The notes: generated by a model not told the origin, from the sequence alone. DNA of 64,000 nucleotides from Paenibacillus alba (GCF_013204855.1 NZ_JABMKZ010000041.1:1-64000); one strand, 5' to 3'; numbered from the stretch's first letter, positions 43,681 through 53,106 are shown. Numbers and translations: made by a program.

Positions 43681-44112
43681 TTAAGATTGCCGTTTGTAGG
43701 CAAGAGCAAAGTCCAATATTTCCTTCAATCTATCAAAGGATTGCTTATAGTACAAATATCCGATCAAGCACTCAAACGCGGTACTGTGCCGGTATTCCAG
43801 CACCTCCGCGTTCTTGGCTGTTGTTCCTGATTTGGCATTGCGCCCCCGCTTCACCATGTCAACTTCCTCTTCCGTCAGCATCGGCATCAAAGCCTCAAGT
43901 ATCTTAGACTGGGCTTTCGCCGAGACATAGCCAGTTGAGGCTTTATGCAAATGGTTCGGCCGATGATTCGCTCCAGAGATGACATATTGCCTGATATAAA
44001 CCTCATAAACAGCATCCCCAATATAGGCCAAAACTAAAGGGTTCAGCAAATGCGGGCTCTTGGAAGGCGGGAAAACAAACAGATTGGCATTATCAGTAGA
44101 GATTTCGCTCAT
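43681..44112 (-). CDS. mrnC: Mini-ribonuclease III (MrnC)
   Basis: This 143-residue RNase III catalytic domain lacks a dsRNA-binding domain. The signature PLVLAYIGDAVYEVYIRQYV (about residues 25-44) holds the catalytic acidic residues, and a second Glu lies in AFECLIGYLYY. It matures 23S rRNA ends in B. subtilis. Its start overlaps cysS by 4 bp (ATGA), implying coupling. Confidence 0.95.
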   Translation of the reverse strand: MSEISTDNANLFVFPPSKSPHLLNPLVLAYIGDAVYEVYIRQYVISGANHRPNHLHKASTGYVSAKAQSKILEALMPMLTEEEVDMVKRGRNAKSGTTAKNAEVLEYRHSTAFECLIGYLYYKQSFDRLKEILDFALAYKRQS

Positions 44113-45509
44113 TTGCGGCGCCAGCGTATTCCCTGTGGTGTATCCTCCAGGAATATCCCTTTCTCCGTGAGCAGGTCGCGGATTTCATCGGCACGCGCCC
44201 AGTTCTTGGACTTGCGTGCTTCTGTCCGATCTACAATCAATTGTTCGATGTCTTCATCCAACAGCTCGTCGGCTTGCTGCGAGAGAATGCCCAAAGTTTG
44301 GTCGAAAGCTTGCAATTGATCCATAAAAAGCTGCAGTACGCCTGCATGCACCCGCTCCTGCTGCAGATAGAGATTAGCTTCGGCAACCAGATCGAAAACA
44401 GCGGTAATGGCATCCGGTGTGTTGAAATCATCATTCATTTTATCCGTAAATTGCTTGGCAATCGCGGCTAGTCGATTCGTTATCGCCGGATCCACTTCAC
44501 TGGAATCAGACGCGGTAGCTAGACGATATTTTAAATTATCGTAGGCATTCTGAATCCGCTCCAAGGCATTAGAAGCTTGCTTTAGGCTTTCATCGCTGAA
44601 GTTCAGCGGATTACGGTAATGCGCAGATAACATAAAGAAGCGGAATACTTCCGGCTTAATTTGCTGCACTAAGTCGCGAATCAGAATACCGTTGCCCAGC
44701 GATTTGGACATTTTTTCGTTATCGATATTCAGAAAAGCATTATGCATCCAATAGTTAGCCATTGGCTTACCCGTCACGGCTTCAGTCTGAGCAATTTCGC
44801 ACTCATGATGCGGGAAGGTCAGATCGAACCCGCCGCCATGGATATCAATCGTTTCACCCAAATATTTGCGAACCATCGCCGAGCATTCAATATGCCAGCC
44901 TGGGCGACCATGCCCCCAAGGGCTATCCCAAGAAATCTCTCCTGGCTTCGCCGCTTTCCAGAGAACGAAATCCTGTGGATTCTCTTTGCGATCGTCCACT
45001 TCAATCCGGATGCCGTATTGGAGCTCTTCCAAATTCTGATTCGACAGTTTGCCATAGTCGGCAAATTTGCTCGTACGGTAGTATACGTCGCCGCGGGCTT
45101 CATAAGCGTAATCTTTCTCCACGAGAGCAGCAATGAAATCAATGATTTCCTGGATGTTCTCCGTTACGCGCGGATTCATGCTGGCTTCGTGAACGCCGAG
45201 CTTAGAGATATCCTCTAAAAAGGCTTGGATGAACGTCTCTGCCAGCTCCGGAACCGAAACCGCCAGCTCCTCGGCTTTGCGAATCATTTTATCATCCACA
45301 TCGGTAAAGTTCGTAATGTAGTTGACTTCATACTGCTGAGTCTCCAAATAACGGCGTACAACATCAAAAAAGATAACCGGACGGCCATTCCCAATATGAA
45401 TGTAGTTATAGACAGTAGGGCCACATACATACATTTTCACTTTGCCTGGCTCTAGAGGGATGAATTCTTCTTTCTTACGTGTTAAGGTGTTATACACTTT
45501 GAGCGTCAT
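44109..45509 (-). CDS. cysS: Cysteinyl-tRNA synthetase
   Basis: This 466-residue class I synthetase has a HIGH-type motif YIHIGNGR at about residues 32-39, zinc-site HGGGFDLTFPHHECE, and KMSKSLGN at about 264-271. The ATG at 45509 gives MTLKVYNTLTRKKE, which aligns with family starts and overlaps cysE by 20 bp. An earlier ATG (45527) has no ribosome-binding site. Its transcript is governed by the Cys T-box before cysE. Confidence 0.96.
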   Translation of the reverse strand: MTLKVYNTLTRKKEEFIPLEPGKVKMYVCGPTVYNYIHIGNGRPVIFFDVVRRYLETQQYEVNYITNFTDVDDKMIRKAEELAVSVPELAETFIQAFLEDISKLGVHEASMNPRVTENIQEIIDFIAALVEKDYAYEARGDVYYRTSKFADYGKLSNQNLEELQYGIRIEVDDRKENPQDFVLWKAAKPGEISWDSPWGHGRPGWHIECSAMVRKYLGETIDIHGGGFDLTFPHHECEIAQTEAVTGKPMANYWMHNAFLNIDNEKMSKSLGNGILIRDLVQQIKPEVFRFFMLSAHYRNPLNFSDESLKQASNALERIQNAYDNLKYRLATASDSSEVDPAITNRLAAIAKQFTDKMNDDFNTPDAITAVFDLVAEANLYLQQERVHAGVLQLFMDQLQAFDQTLGILSQQADELLDEDIEQLIVDRTEARKSKNWARADEIRDLLTEKGIFLEDTPQGIRWRRK

Positions 45510-46161
45510 GTTCTCTCGCTTCTCCATTCTTTGAACGTTCTAGTTCAAGCTGCTCTTTGAGTTCGTTAATTTGCTGCTGCAATTCCTGAAATATATCAAT
45601 AATCGGATCCGGCAGGTTGCCGTGGTCCAAACGATTCACGCGAACGCCATCCCGCTTCACCAGCTTAGCCGGCATTGTGACGACCGTACTGTTAGAGGGA
45701 ACCTCCTGAATAACGACCGCATTAGACCCAATGCGTGAATTCTCGCCCACCAGAAAAGATCCCAGAATTTTGGCGCCTGAGCCAACAACAACATTATTGC
45801 CAATCGTCGGGTGTCTCTTCCCCTTCTCTTTGCCCGTTCCTCCCAAGGTAACCCCTTGGTAAAGAATAACATCGTCTCCGATTTCGCAAGTTTCCCCAAT
45901 CACGACCCCCATGCCATGATCAATAAACAGTCTTCGGCCAATCGTCGCGCCCGGATGAATTTCAATCCCCGTCATGAACCGGCTCCATTGTGAAATCACA
46001 CGAGCAATGGTATACAGCCCTCGTTTGTAGAACCAGTGACCTACCCGATGCGCCCAAATCGCATGAAGCCCAGAATACGTAAACACAACTTCAAACCAGC
46101 TGCGCGCAGCCGGATCGTTATCGAATACAGCGGAAATATCAGATTTGATGGATGTCCACAT
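45490..46161 (-). CDS. cysE: Serine O-acetyltransferase CysE
   Basis: This 223-residue left-handed beta-helix enzyme makes O-acetylserine, the first step of cysteine synthesis. Markers are GIEIHPGATIGRRLFIDHGM (active-site His), GVVIGETCEIGDDV and hexapeptide repeats to GSNAVVIQEVP. The short C-terminal region (LKEQLELERSKNGEAREHDA) is charged and helical. It is cotranscribed with cysS and mrnC behind a T-box, so expression should rise when tRNA-Cys is uncharged. Confidence 0.95.
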   Translation of the reverse strand: MWTSIKSDISAVFDNDPAARSWFEVVFTYSGLHAIWAHRVGHWFYKRGLYTIARVISQWSRFMTGIEIHPGATIGRRLFIDHGMGVVIGETCEIGDDVILYQGVTLGGTGKEKGKRHPTIGNNVVVGSGAKILGSFLVGENSRIGSNAVVIQEVPSNSTVVTMPAKLVKRDGVRVNRLDHGNLPDPIIDIFQELQQQINELKEQLELERSKNGEAREHDAQSV

Positions 46162-46195
46162 GCTCTCACCTTCTCGCTTCTCAATAGAAAATCAT

Positions 46196-46460
46196 GCAAA
46201 AAAGCCCCCGCAGCCATATGGCTGCAGAGGCGTAGTTATCGCGGTTCCACTCTGCTTGGTGACTCGGAAGTCTCCCAACTTAGGTTCCCGTAACGTGGGT
46301 ACTCCGGCTGCACCTACCCTACTCTTGCGAGGATTCGGCGCGGCAGCTCCCAGGTGCATTTCCGGTTAGCGGGATTGGATAACTCACAGCCGAAGCCGCT
46401 AGGCCTCGATTATCCTCTCTGATGAATCCCAAATTAAACGTACTCTCCTGATCATCGCAT
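46196..46460 (-). ncRNA. T-box leader, tRNA-Cys specific (cysE-cysS)
   Basis: On the minus strand a stem I with AGAG/AGUA elements starts near 46456. The T-box sequence AGAGTGGAACCGCGATAAC is at 46235-46253, and a terminator GCCTCTGCAGCC-ATAT-GGCTGCGGGGGC-TTTTTT closes it (46196-46232). The likely specifier is TGC (46356-46358), just before the closing CCTG strand of the specifier loop and followed by A, matching Cys. Uncharged tRNA-Cys would stabilise the antiterminator. A Cys T-box in this slot is known in B. subtilis. Confidence 0.9.
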
Positions 46461-46474
46461 TGCGTATTAGATTC

Positions 46475-46503
46475 AGTATAGCGAAAAGAAACTTGCTTTA
46501 CAA
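46475..46503 (-). promoter_or_regulatory. cysE promoter (sigma-A), overlapping the gltX stop
   Basis: On the minus strand TTGTAA (46498-46503) and TATACT (46475-46480) are 17 bp apart. The -35 overlaps the last gltX codons. Confidence 0.6.
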
Positions 46504-47952
46504 TAAGTTCCTTAGACGTGAAGCGACTTTTTCTTTACCCAGCAGATAAAGAGACACATTCAGGTCAGGCCCGTGCACTTGTCCTGTCAGTGCGGAACGG
46601 ATGGACATGAAGAGCTGCTTCCCTTTAAATCCTGTATCTTTCTGCACTTGTTTCAACAAAGCGGGAATAGCTTCTACCGTGAAGGCTTCCGCCTGCTCCA
46701 CTTGGGTCAGGAAGCTAGCTAATACCACAGGAACATGCTCCTCTTTCAGCACAGCCGCCGCTTCCTCATCAATGACAAGCTCATCTTTGAAGAAGATGGT
46801 CGATAATTCAACAATCTCAGCCGCGTAGCGCATTCTGTCTTGATTAAGGCCCACGAGCGCCGTAACCCAAGCTTCCTTCGCTTCATCCAACTCCGATTGA
46901 ATATAACCAGCTTTTTGCAGATGCGGCTTGCATAATTCCACCACGCGCGCGAGTGGCGTTTTCTTCAAATACGCATTGTTCATCCAATTCAATTTATCCA
47001 TATCAAACACAGCCGGACTTTTGGATACGCGATCCAAGTCGAACTGGGCAATCAATTCTTCTTTGGTGAAGATCTCTTCTTCGCCTCCCGGAGACCAGCC
47101 AAGCAGAGCAATGAAGTTAACAACCGCTTCCGGCAGATAGCCAAGCTCTCTATACTGCTCAATGAACTGGATGATGGACTCATCCCGCTTGCTCATCTTC
47201 TTGCGGTCTGGATTCAAGATTAACGCCAGATGTGCAAAGTCAGGAACTGGAAGCCCGAGCGCTTCATACATCAGGATTTGTCTTGGTGTATTGGACAGAT
47301 GCTCTTCGCCGCGAATAACGAGATTGATTTTCATCAAATGGTCATCCACAATGACGGCAAAATTATACGTAGGAATCCCGTCTGTACGTGCAATAATGAA
47401 ATCGCCGATGCCATTGGATTCAAATTCAACATGCTCCCGCACTTTGTCCTCGATTGCAATTATACGGTCTGCCGGCACACGGAAACGGGTAGATGGCTTG
47501 CGGCCTTCCGCTTGGTGCGCAGCGATCTGCTCTGGCGTTAAATGACGGCACTTTCCGGAGTAGCCGCCCATCTCGCCGCTCGCTTCTTGCTCAGCCCGCT
47601 CCTGCTCCAAATCGGCTTCTGAACAATAGCAGTGGTACGCATGCCCGCTCTGCAGCAATTGATCCAGATAAGTTTGGTAGATGTCCAAACGCTCCATTTG
47701 ACGATAAGGACCATAAGGACCTCCAATATCTACGCTCTCATCCCATTCCAAGCCCAGCCATCTTAGACCGTTCAATTGATCCTCGATGCCAGACTCCTTA
47801 TGACGGGTTTGATCCGTATCTTCGAAACGCACTACAAAAGCACCGCCATGGCGGCGCGCCAGCAAATAATCGAACAATGCCGTACGGGCACCGCCAATAT
47901 GTAAATGCCCGGTCGGACTAGGTGCATAACGCACACGTAAAGGTTGATTCAT
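46498..47952 (-). CDS. gltX: Glutamyl-tRNA synthetase
   Basis: This 484-residue class I synthetase begins MNQPLRVRYAPSPTGHLHIG (HIGH motif in GHLHIGGAR). It has a Cys/His zinc-like patch (CYCSEADLEQ...CRHL) and KMSKR at about residues 254-258. In Bacilli this enzyme also charges tRNA-Gln with Glu for GatCAB conversion. It is the last gene before the T-box-controlled cysE unit. Confidence 0.97.
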   Translation of the reverse strand: MNQPLRVRYAPSPTGHLHIGGARTALFDYLLARRHGGAFVVRFEDTDQTRHKESGIEDQLNGLRWLGLEWDESVDIGGPYGPYRQMERLDIYQTYLDQLLQSGHAYHCYCSEADLEQERAEQEASGEMGGYSGKCRHLTPEQIAAHQAEGRKPSTRFRVPADRIIAIEDKVREHVEFESNGIGDFIIARTDGIPTYNFAVIVDDHLMKINLVIRGEEHLSNTPRQILMYEALGLPVPDFAHLALILNPDRKKMSKRDESIIQFIEQYRELGYLPEAVVNFIALLGWSPGGEEEIFTKEELIAQFDLDRVSKSPAVFDMDKLNWMNNAYLKKTPLARVVELCKPHLQKAGYIQSELDEAKEAWVTALVGLNQDRMRYAAEIVELSTIFFKDELVIDEEAAAVLKEEHVPVVLASFLTQVEQAEAFTVEAIPALLKQVQKDTGFKGKQLFMSIRSALTGQVHGPDLNVSLYLLGKEKVASRLRNLL

Positions 47953-47987
47953 GACTGTTATCTCCTCTTATCCCCAATTAATACCTG

Positions 47988-48473
47988 CTATTCTAGCACA
48001 TCTCGAATTAAACAAACAACCGATTGCGCAGCAATGCCTTCTCCTCGCCCCGCGAAACCAAGCTGTTCCGTCGTCGTCGCCTTCACATTGACTTGCTCCG
48101 GCTTAGCTTCAAGCGCGTCGGCGATAATGTCAACCATTTGCGGAATATAGGGCGCCATCTTTGGCTTCTGGGCAATAATCGTGGAGTCGATATTCCCCAA
48201 ATGATAACCTTTGTCTCTAGCCAGCTGCCAAACCTGTTTCAACAGAACTAAGCTGTCCGCATCTTTGAACTCTGCAGCCGTATCCGGGAAATGCTTCCCG
48301 ATATCGCCTAAGCCCAGCGCGCCCAGAACCGCATCGCTGATCGCATGAAGCAGAACATCCGCATCCGAATGCCCCAGCAATCCTTTGTCATAAGGAATCG
48401 TCACGCCCCCAATAATACACTTGCGGCCTTCAACCAATTGATGAACATCAAATCCTTGTCCTACGCGAATCAT
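47988..48473 (-). CDS. ispF: 2-C-methyl-D-erythritol 2,4-cyclodiphosphate synthase IspF
   Basis: This 161-residue trimeric enzyme of the MEP isoprenoid pathway has the GQGFDVHQL start with the zinc-binding Asp/His, GHSDADVLLHAISDA, and the C-terminal TTEQLGFAGRGEGIAA. It overlaps ispD by 4 bp, so consecutive pathway steps are coupled. Confidence 0.97.
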   Translation of the reverse strand: MIRVGQGFDVHQLVEGRKCIIGGVTIPYDKGLLGHSDADVLLHAISDAVLGALGLGDIGKHFPDTAAEFKDADSLVLLKQVWQLARDKGYHLGNIDSTIIAQKPKMAPYIPQMVDIIADALEAKPEQVNVKATTTEQLGFAGRGEGIAAQSVVCLIRDVLE

Positions 48474-49174
48474 AGCTGTCCCTCTCCCCTAACATGATTT
48501 AAAATCCACTCCGCCCAAGGCAGATCTTCCGGTGTCGTAATCTTGATATTGTAGTAATCCCCTTCAACTACATGCACCGTTGTTCCGAGCCGTTCTACCA
48601 GCATAGCATCATCTGTCCCTATAAAGCTCTCTTGGGATGCGCGCTTATGCGCTTCCTGCAAGAGGGAAAGCCGAAAAGCTTGCGGCGTTTGGATCGCCCA
48701 CAAGCTTCGTCTATCTGGTGTAGATTGAATTCGTTTTGCGGAATCTACGACTTTAATTGTATCTTTTACAGGTACGGCCAGCACGGCTGCATCTTGTTCC
48801 TTGGCCTTTTTCAGGCAATCGAACACATGTTCTTTTTTGACGAATGGCCGAACACCATCATGAACGAGCACCCAATCGATCCCCTGCTGTAAGGAGTCCA
48901 GCCCCCGCCTAACGGAATCTTGACGCTCAGCGCCGCCTGCTAGCACATGAGTGGTCTTAGACAGCCCATAGTCCTGTACATAGCCTCTACAGCGATCTAG
49001 GTCGTGTTCCCCAACCACCAGAATGATTTCATGCACTTCCTGTATGTTTTGAAATAATTGCAAGGTATGTACCAGAATTGGCTTCTGACCCAGTTGTAAG
49101 TACTGCTTACTTTCAGCCGTTCCCATGCGCGAGCCCTTGCCCGCCGCCACGATGATAACCCCTAGCTTCCCCAT
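48470..49174 (-). CDS. ispD: 2-C-methyl-D-erythritol 4-phosphate cytidylyltransferase IspD
   Basis: This 234-residue nucleotidyltransferase has the N-terminal CTP-binding loop IVAAGKGSRMGTAESKQYL (about residues 7-25), VLVHDGVRPFV and the C-terminal TDDAMLVERLG. It produces CDP-methylerythritol for the MEP pathway and is followed by ispF. Confidence 0.97.
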   Translation of the reverse strand: MGKLGVIIVAAGKGSRMGTAESKQYLQLGQKPILVHTLQLFQNIQEVHEIILVVGEHDLDRCRGYVQDYGLSKTTHVLAGGAERQDSVRRGLDSLQQGIDWVLVHDGVRPFVKKEHVFDCLKKAKEQDAAVLAVPVKDTIKVVDSAKRIQSTPDRRSLWAIQTPQAFRLSLLQEAHKRASQESFIGTDDAMLVERLGTTVHVVEGDYYNIKITTPEDLPWAEWILNHVRGEGQL

Positions 49175-49249
49175 AAGTCCTCCAACTACGCGCTTTCATC
49201 CGAAAGCTTTCTTTCGTAAGCTATGTTACATCTCCTTATCATACTGGTT

Positions 49250-50317
49250 TTACTGCGCTTTTTCCAATAGTTTTGGTTTCGCGAAGATCATTCGGCCTGC
49301 CGACGTCTGCAGCACACTGGTGACCATCACCTCAAGCGTCATGCCAATGAACTCGCGCCCGCCTTCAACTACGATCATCGTACCATCATCCAGATAAGCG
49401 ACACCTTGTCCATGTTCCTTGCCGTCTTTAATGACTTGAACGATAATTTCTTCCCCAGGAAGGACAACAGGCTTCACAGCGTTAGCCAAATCATTAATGT
49501 TGAGAACCGATACACCTTGCAATTCACACACTTTATTCAAATTAAAATCGTTCGTAATCACTTTGCCTTGCAATACCTTGGCTAGACGGACCAGCTTGCT
49601 GTCCACCTCCGATATTTCTTCGAAATCTCCTTCATAAATAAGGACCTTCACTTCAAGTTCTTTTTGAATTTTGTTTAAAATGTCCAATCCGCGGCGACCG
49701 CGATTCCGCTTGAGTAGATCCGATGAATCCGCAATATGCTGCAGCTCTTCAAGAACAAACTCCGGGATGACAAGCGTCCCTTCGATAAAGCCTGTTTTGC
49801 AAATATCTGCGATTCTTCCGTCAATAATGACACTTGTATCCAAAATCTTGTGTTCCTCATACGGACGATGCGTCTGCTTCTCCGGTCCGGTTGACCGGCT
49901 CTTCACGATAATTTGAACCAATTCTTCCCGTTTGTTGTACCCAATTCGGAAACCCATCACAGCCAATACAGCCGAAACAATAAACGGCAAAAACGGACCT
50001 GCCCATTTCGCTTGCTCCAGCACAGGGAACACCATTACCGATATAAGCAATCCAATGACCAATCCAAGGGTCCCTGAGAGCAAATCCGAGACGGGGATAT
50101 CCGCAACGTTCTTCTCCCCCTTCATCAGGAGCTTCATGCCTTGACCGGCCACCCATGCTGAAAGGAAGAACATCACAACCGCGCACAGACTATTAATCCA
50201 AATTCCTTTACCTGCTTCACTTATGAATCCTGTCGTTCGAAAGATCGTATCGCTCCATCCATAACCTAAACTGCCACCCATGATTGCCAAAATGAATTGT
50301 ACCCATTTCCTCATCAT
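49250..50317 (-). CDS. Membrane-anchored PIN/TRAM-domain protein (YacL)
   Basis: This 355-residue protein has about four transmembrane helices in residues 1-125, then a PIN-like nuclease domain (ILDTSVIIDGRIADI with the first acidic residues, VITNDFNLNKV, LNINDLANA), and a C-terminal TRAM domain. It matches B. subtilis YacL, found between disA and ispD. Ribonuclease activity is inferred from the domain; a physiological substrate is unknown. It diverges from the small gene at 50474 across a 156-bp gap. Confidence 0.88.
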   Translation of the reverse strand: MMRKWVQFILAIMGGSLGYGWSDTIFRTTGFISEAGKGIWINSLCAVVMFFLSAWVAGQGMKLLMKGEKNVADIPVSDLLSGTLGLVIGLLISVMVFPVLEQAKWAGPFLPFIVSAVLAVMGFRIGYNKREELVQIIVKSRSTGPEKQTHRPYEEHKILDTSVIIDGRIADICKTGFIEGTLVIPEFVLEELQHIADSSDLLKRNRGRRGLDILNKIQKELEVKVLIYEGDFEEISEVDSKLVRLAKVLQGKVITNDFNLNKVCELQGVSVLNINDLANAVKPVVLPGEEIIVQVIKDGKEHGQGVAYLDDGTMIVVEGGREFIGMTLEVMVTSVLQTSAGRMIFAKPKLLEKAQ

Positions 50318-50407
50318 AGATTCACCCCCTAATCAACTTGTTGATAAATGCTTTATTACAATTATGTTCCAATTTCTCCAACGTTAATCACTTCTTCATA
50401 TGGAAAA

Positions 50408-50436
50408 TTGAAAAATTAAAGGGCTTCCTTTATAAT
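50408..50436 (+). promoter_or_regulatory. Promoter of the 131-aa gene (sigma-A)
   Basis: TTGAAA (50408-50413) and consensus TATAAT (50431-50436) are 17 bp apart. The in-frame ATG at 50435 lies inside this -10, so it cannot be the start. Confidence 0.75.
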
Positions 50437-50473
50437 GAAATTGGAAGTTACCAACACACCCGAGGTGGATGGA

Positions 50474-50869
50474 ATGAGCTCCTTGACTTTAAAGCAGTTT
50501 CAAGATCAAGTATCCGAATTGTTACTCCGTCACCGAAGTCTGCTTGACGTTCTATCCAAATTTCAACAGTCAGGCGCAGCTGCTAATCGTTCCGTGGTGA
50601 AATCCATTACCGAATGTGGATGTATTCAGGTTCATGCGGCCAAGCAAGAGTATCATCCCGAAATGACTTTAAACGAAGCCAAGGATGTGCTCGGCACTCA
50701 TGTAACAGGACACTTATGTGAACAATGCATCGAAGTTGTGAGTAATGAGCTGGGCAGGAACTTGTTCTATATGTCCGCACTAAGCAACATACTTGACATT
50801 AATTTGGAACAAGTCGTTGAGAACGAATCTAAGAAATGCACAACCCTAGGACTTTTTAACATGTCATGA
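50474..50869 (+). CDS. Uncharacterised Cys-containing protein (131 aa)
   Basis: This 131-residue, mostly helical protein has no signal peptide or membrane segment. I recall similar short proteins in Paenibacillus databases but cannot name a reliable family. Cysteines occur as ECGC (about residues 52-55), LCEQC (about 89-93) and KKC (about 122-124), a spacing that might bind metal. The ATG at 50474 has AGGTGG upstream and lies 32 nt after the predicted transcription start. It is transcribed alone on the plus strand between the yacL-type gene and pssA, with a bidirectional terminator behind. Confidence 0.75.
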   Translation: MSSLTLKQFQDQVSELLLRHRSLLDVLSKFQQSGAAANRSVVKSITECGCIQVHAAKQEYHPEMTLNEAKDVLGTHVTGHLCEQCIEVVSNELGRNLFYMSALSNILDINLEQVVENESKKCTTLGLFNMS

Positions 50870-50875
50870 ACAACG

Positions 50876-50932
50876 AAAAAAAGCATTTATTTCCTTTCTG
50901 AGTTATCAGAAGAAAATAAATGCTTTTTATTT
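50876..50932. terminator. Bidirectional terminator between the 131-aa gene and pssA
   Basis: A long stem (AAAAGCATTTATTT with AAATAAATGCTTTT) has an inner TTCTGA/TCAGAA stem and A/T runs on both sides. Confidence 0.85.
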
Positions 50933-50944
50933 TCGTATTAGGAT

Positions 50945-51694
50945 CTAGAGATCGGATTTGACGGACTTGGAATCGTCCATTCCGCGTCTTTTGTTCTTTC
51001 TGCGCAGACGGATGAAGAATCCATCAACGTTTTTTTTTAAGCCGTATAGCGCATACCCTAACAAAGGTACGAAAATCATTTTGGAAATGGACTCTGGCCA
51101 TTTGATGGCAATAAGAATGGCAACAGCGACGATAATAGGTGTAATCCAAATTGCTGCTTTGGGAATGCCCGCTTTCTTGAAGTTCGGGTATTTCACTGTG
51201 CTTACCATCAAGTAAGATAACATGATCGTACTGACTAGAAGCACATACACATTAATTTCGTTCACGAACAAAGCCAGTGTACACAGCACGCCACCTGCAG
51301 CTGGAATCGGAAGACCGATGAAATAGCCTGGCGTACCGGCAACAACATTAAAGCGAGCCAAACGGAGTGCTCCACAAATCGGGAAGATCGCAGTAACAAT
51401 CCATGCAAACGCTGGACTAATGACACTCGGATCATTGAATGCAACAACATACATGATAAATGCTGGTGCTACACCAAAGGAAATCACGTCAGACAGCGAA
51501 TCTAATTCTTTACCAAACTCACTCTGCGCATTTAACGCTCTAGCTACCCGTCCATCCAGACCATCCAGCAGCATAGCGACTATGACGAGCACTGCTGCAA
51601 CACCATGTTCTCCGCTAAAAGCAAGAATAATTGACAGAACGCCTAGGAATAAGTTCCCTACTGTAAAAAGACTGGGAATCGATTTCGTTAACAT
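50945..51694 (-). CDS. pssA: CDP-diacylglycerol-serine O-phosphatidyltransferase PssA
   Basis: This 249-residue membrane enzyme has about six helices and makes phosphatidylserine for phosphatidylethanolamine synthesis. The CDP-alcohol phosphotransferase signature D-G-x2-A-R-x8-G-x3-D-x3-D is present in DGRVARALNAQSEFGKELD plus the following SLSD (about residues 46-68). The basic C-terminal tail is cytoplasmic by prediction. In B. subtilis pssA is elsewhere, so its place beside disA is lineage-specific. Confidence 0.93.
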   Translation of the reverse strand: MLTKSIPSLFTVGNLFLGVLSIILAFSGEHGVAAVLVIVAMLLDGLDGRVARALNAQSEFGKELDSLSDVISFGVAPAFIMYVVAFNDPSVISPAFAWIVTAIFPICGALRLARFNVVAGTPGYFIGLPIPAAGGVLCTLALFVNEINVYVLLVSTIMLSYLMVSTVKYPNFKKAGIPKAAIWITPIIVAVAILIAIKWPESISKMIFVPLLGYALYGLKKNVDGFFIRLRRKNKRRGMDDSKSVKSDL

Positions 51695-51798
51695 ATGTTT
51701 TTGTCCACCTCTGAATTTACTATACCCTAATCTTGACTTAATAAAACCTGATTGACTTCACAAAACCTCAACATTGATACTTTATGATTGTATCCAGT

Positions 51799-52878
51799 TT
51801 AAATATGTCTGTCAATGAAGACTTGTTCCTGAATCCTCTTAAGACCTTCCTTAATGGCGCGGGCTCTCACTTCTCCGATTCCGTCAACTTCATCCAATTC
51901 TTCAATTGTCGCCATCATCATGTGTGGCAGGTAATCGAACTTCTCGACCAAATTAGCAATAATAATCGAGGGCAGCCTCGGTATTTTCCCAAGAATCCGG
52001 AAGCCGCGAGGCGAAACGGGTTCTTCGACAATGGAATTCGTATGCGGATAACCGAGTAACCGGATAATCTGGTGCGGCTCCAGCAGTTCATCCGAAGATA
52101 ACCGCTTTAATCCGGCTTGCATATCTTTGACGCGATCTTCCGATAATTCTCTTACATAATCTTTTACGAGCAAACGCGCTTCAAGTTCCGCATTGCCCAC
52201 AAGTTCTTCCAATTGCATGCTGATGAGGCGCCCTTCATTCCCCAATTCATTAATATATCGATTGATCTCCGCTTTAATGCGTAAAACCATCTCGAAACGA
52301 GCAATAACATTCGTCACATCGTGAAGCGTAACAAGCTCCTCAAACTCAGATGCGCTAAGATTGGTCAACGACTGATCGAGGACAACCTTGTAGCGTTCCA
52401 ACGTTTGAATCGCTTGATTCGCCTTCGTTAGAATGACACCAATATCCTTCAGCGCATAGCGCAAATTGCCTTGATATAGGGTAATGACATTCCGCCGCTG
52501 CGAAATGGAGACGACTAATTTGTTCGTTTGCTTCGCAACACGTTCAGCCGTCCGGTGTCTAATTCCTGTCTCCGATGAAGAGATGGAGGAATCAGGAATT
52601 AACTGTGTGTTCGCATAGAGAATTCGTTTGATGTCTTCACTTAATATAATCGCGCCATCCATCTTGGCAAGCTCATATAAATAATTGGGAGAGAAGTCGC
52701 AATCGATGGAGAAACCCCCATCTACAATTTCTCTGACCTCCGCACTATAACCAACAACAAGAAGTCCACCCGTTTTGGCGCGTAGGACATTCTCCAAACC
52801 ATCGCGGAACGGCGTACCGGGTGCTACCATTTGCAGCAGCTGGCTCATGACGTCTCGCTTTATCTCTTCTTTACTCAT
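51799..52878 (-). CDS. disA: DNA-integrity scanning diadenylate cyclase DisA
   Basis: This 359-residue c-di-AMP synthase has a DAC domain with DGA at 74-76 and RHRTA at 107-111, a helical linker, and a C-terminal helix-hairpin-helix DNA-binding region (VDGIGEVRARAIKEGL near 330-345). In B. subtilis it pauses on branched DNA and is restrained by RadA. AGGAGG lies upstream. The gene follows the remnant of the ancestral radA directly. Confidence 0.97.
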   Translation of the reverse strand: MSKEEIKRDVMSQLLQMVAPGTPFRDGLENVLRAKTGGLLVVGYSAEVREIVDGGFSIDCDFSPNYLYELAKMDGAIILSEDIKRILYANTQLIPDSSISSSETGIRHRTAERVAKQTNKLVVSISQRRNVITLYQGNLRYALKDIGVILTKANQAIQTLERYKVVLDQSLTNLSASEFEELVTLHDVTNVIARFEMVLRIKAEINRYINELGNEGRLISMQLEELVGNAELEARLLVKDYVRELSEDRVKDMQAGLKRLSSDELLEPHQIIRLLGYPHTNSIVEEPVSPRGFRILGKIPRLPSIIIANLVEKFDYLPHMMMATIEELDEVDGIGEVRARAIKEGLKRIQEQVFIDRHI

Positions 52879-52918
52879 CTTTTTCCTCCTGAAGGCTTGC
52901 AGGTTGAATGACCACGAG

Positions 52919-53106
52919 TTAACCCAGTGCTGCTCGCAATGCTTCTGCCACTGTGTTCACTCCGATAATCTCCATACCGGGCGGATGCGTCCACCCCTTC
53001 AAACTTTTCTCTGGCATAATACGATTTCACCGAACACCACATCATAGGGTTGTATGGCTTGATCCATAAACTGGAGGCAATACGAGTCCAGGATAATTGA
53101 CGATTA
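52919..53106 (-). pseudogene. radA: 3' remnant of canonical radA
   Basis: Just before disA the minus strand still encodes the canonical RadA C-terminus. One frame reads IMPEKSLKGWTHPPGMEIIG and continues to VAEALRAALG and a TAA at 52919-52921. Upstream, another frame reads FMDQAIQPYDVVFGEI, also a RadA sequence. About 30 codons that normally lie between (the GLTGE...EAxxLGF stretch) are missing, and a frameshift separates FMDQ from a preceding IASS-like stretch. Everything 5' of about codon 370 is gone. The stretch cannot encode a working protein and marks where the ancestral radA stood. Confidence 0.85.

Noticed and set aside
50435..50473. Upstream ATG of the 131-aa gene
   Set aside because: The ATG lies inside the TATAAT -10 box, upstream of the transcript.
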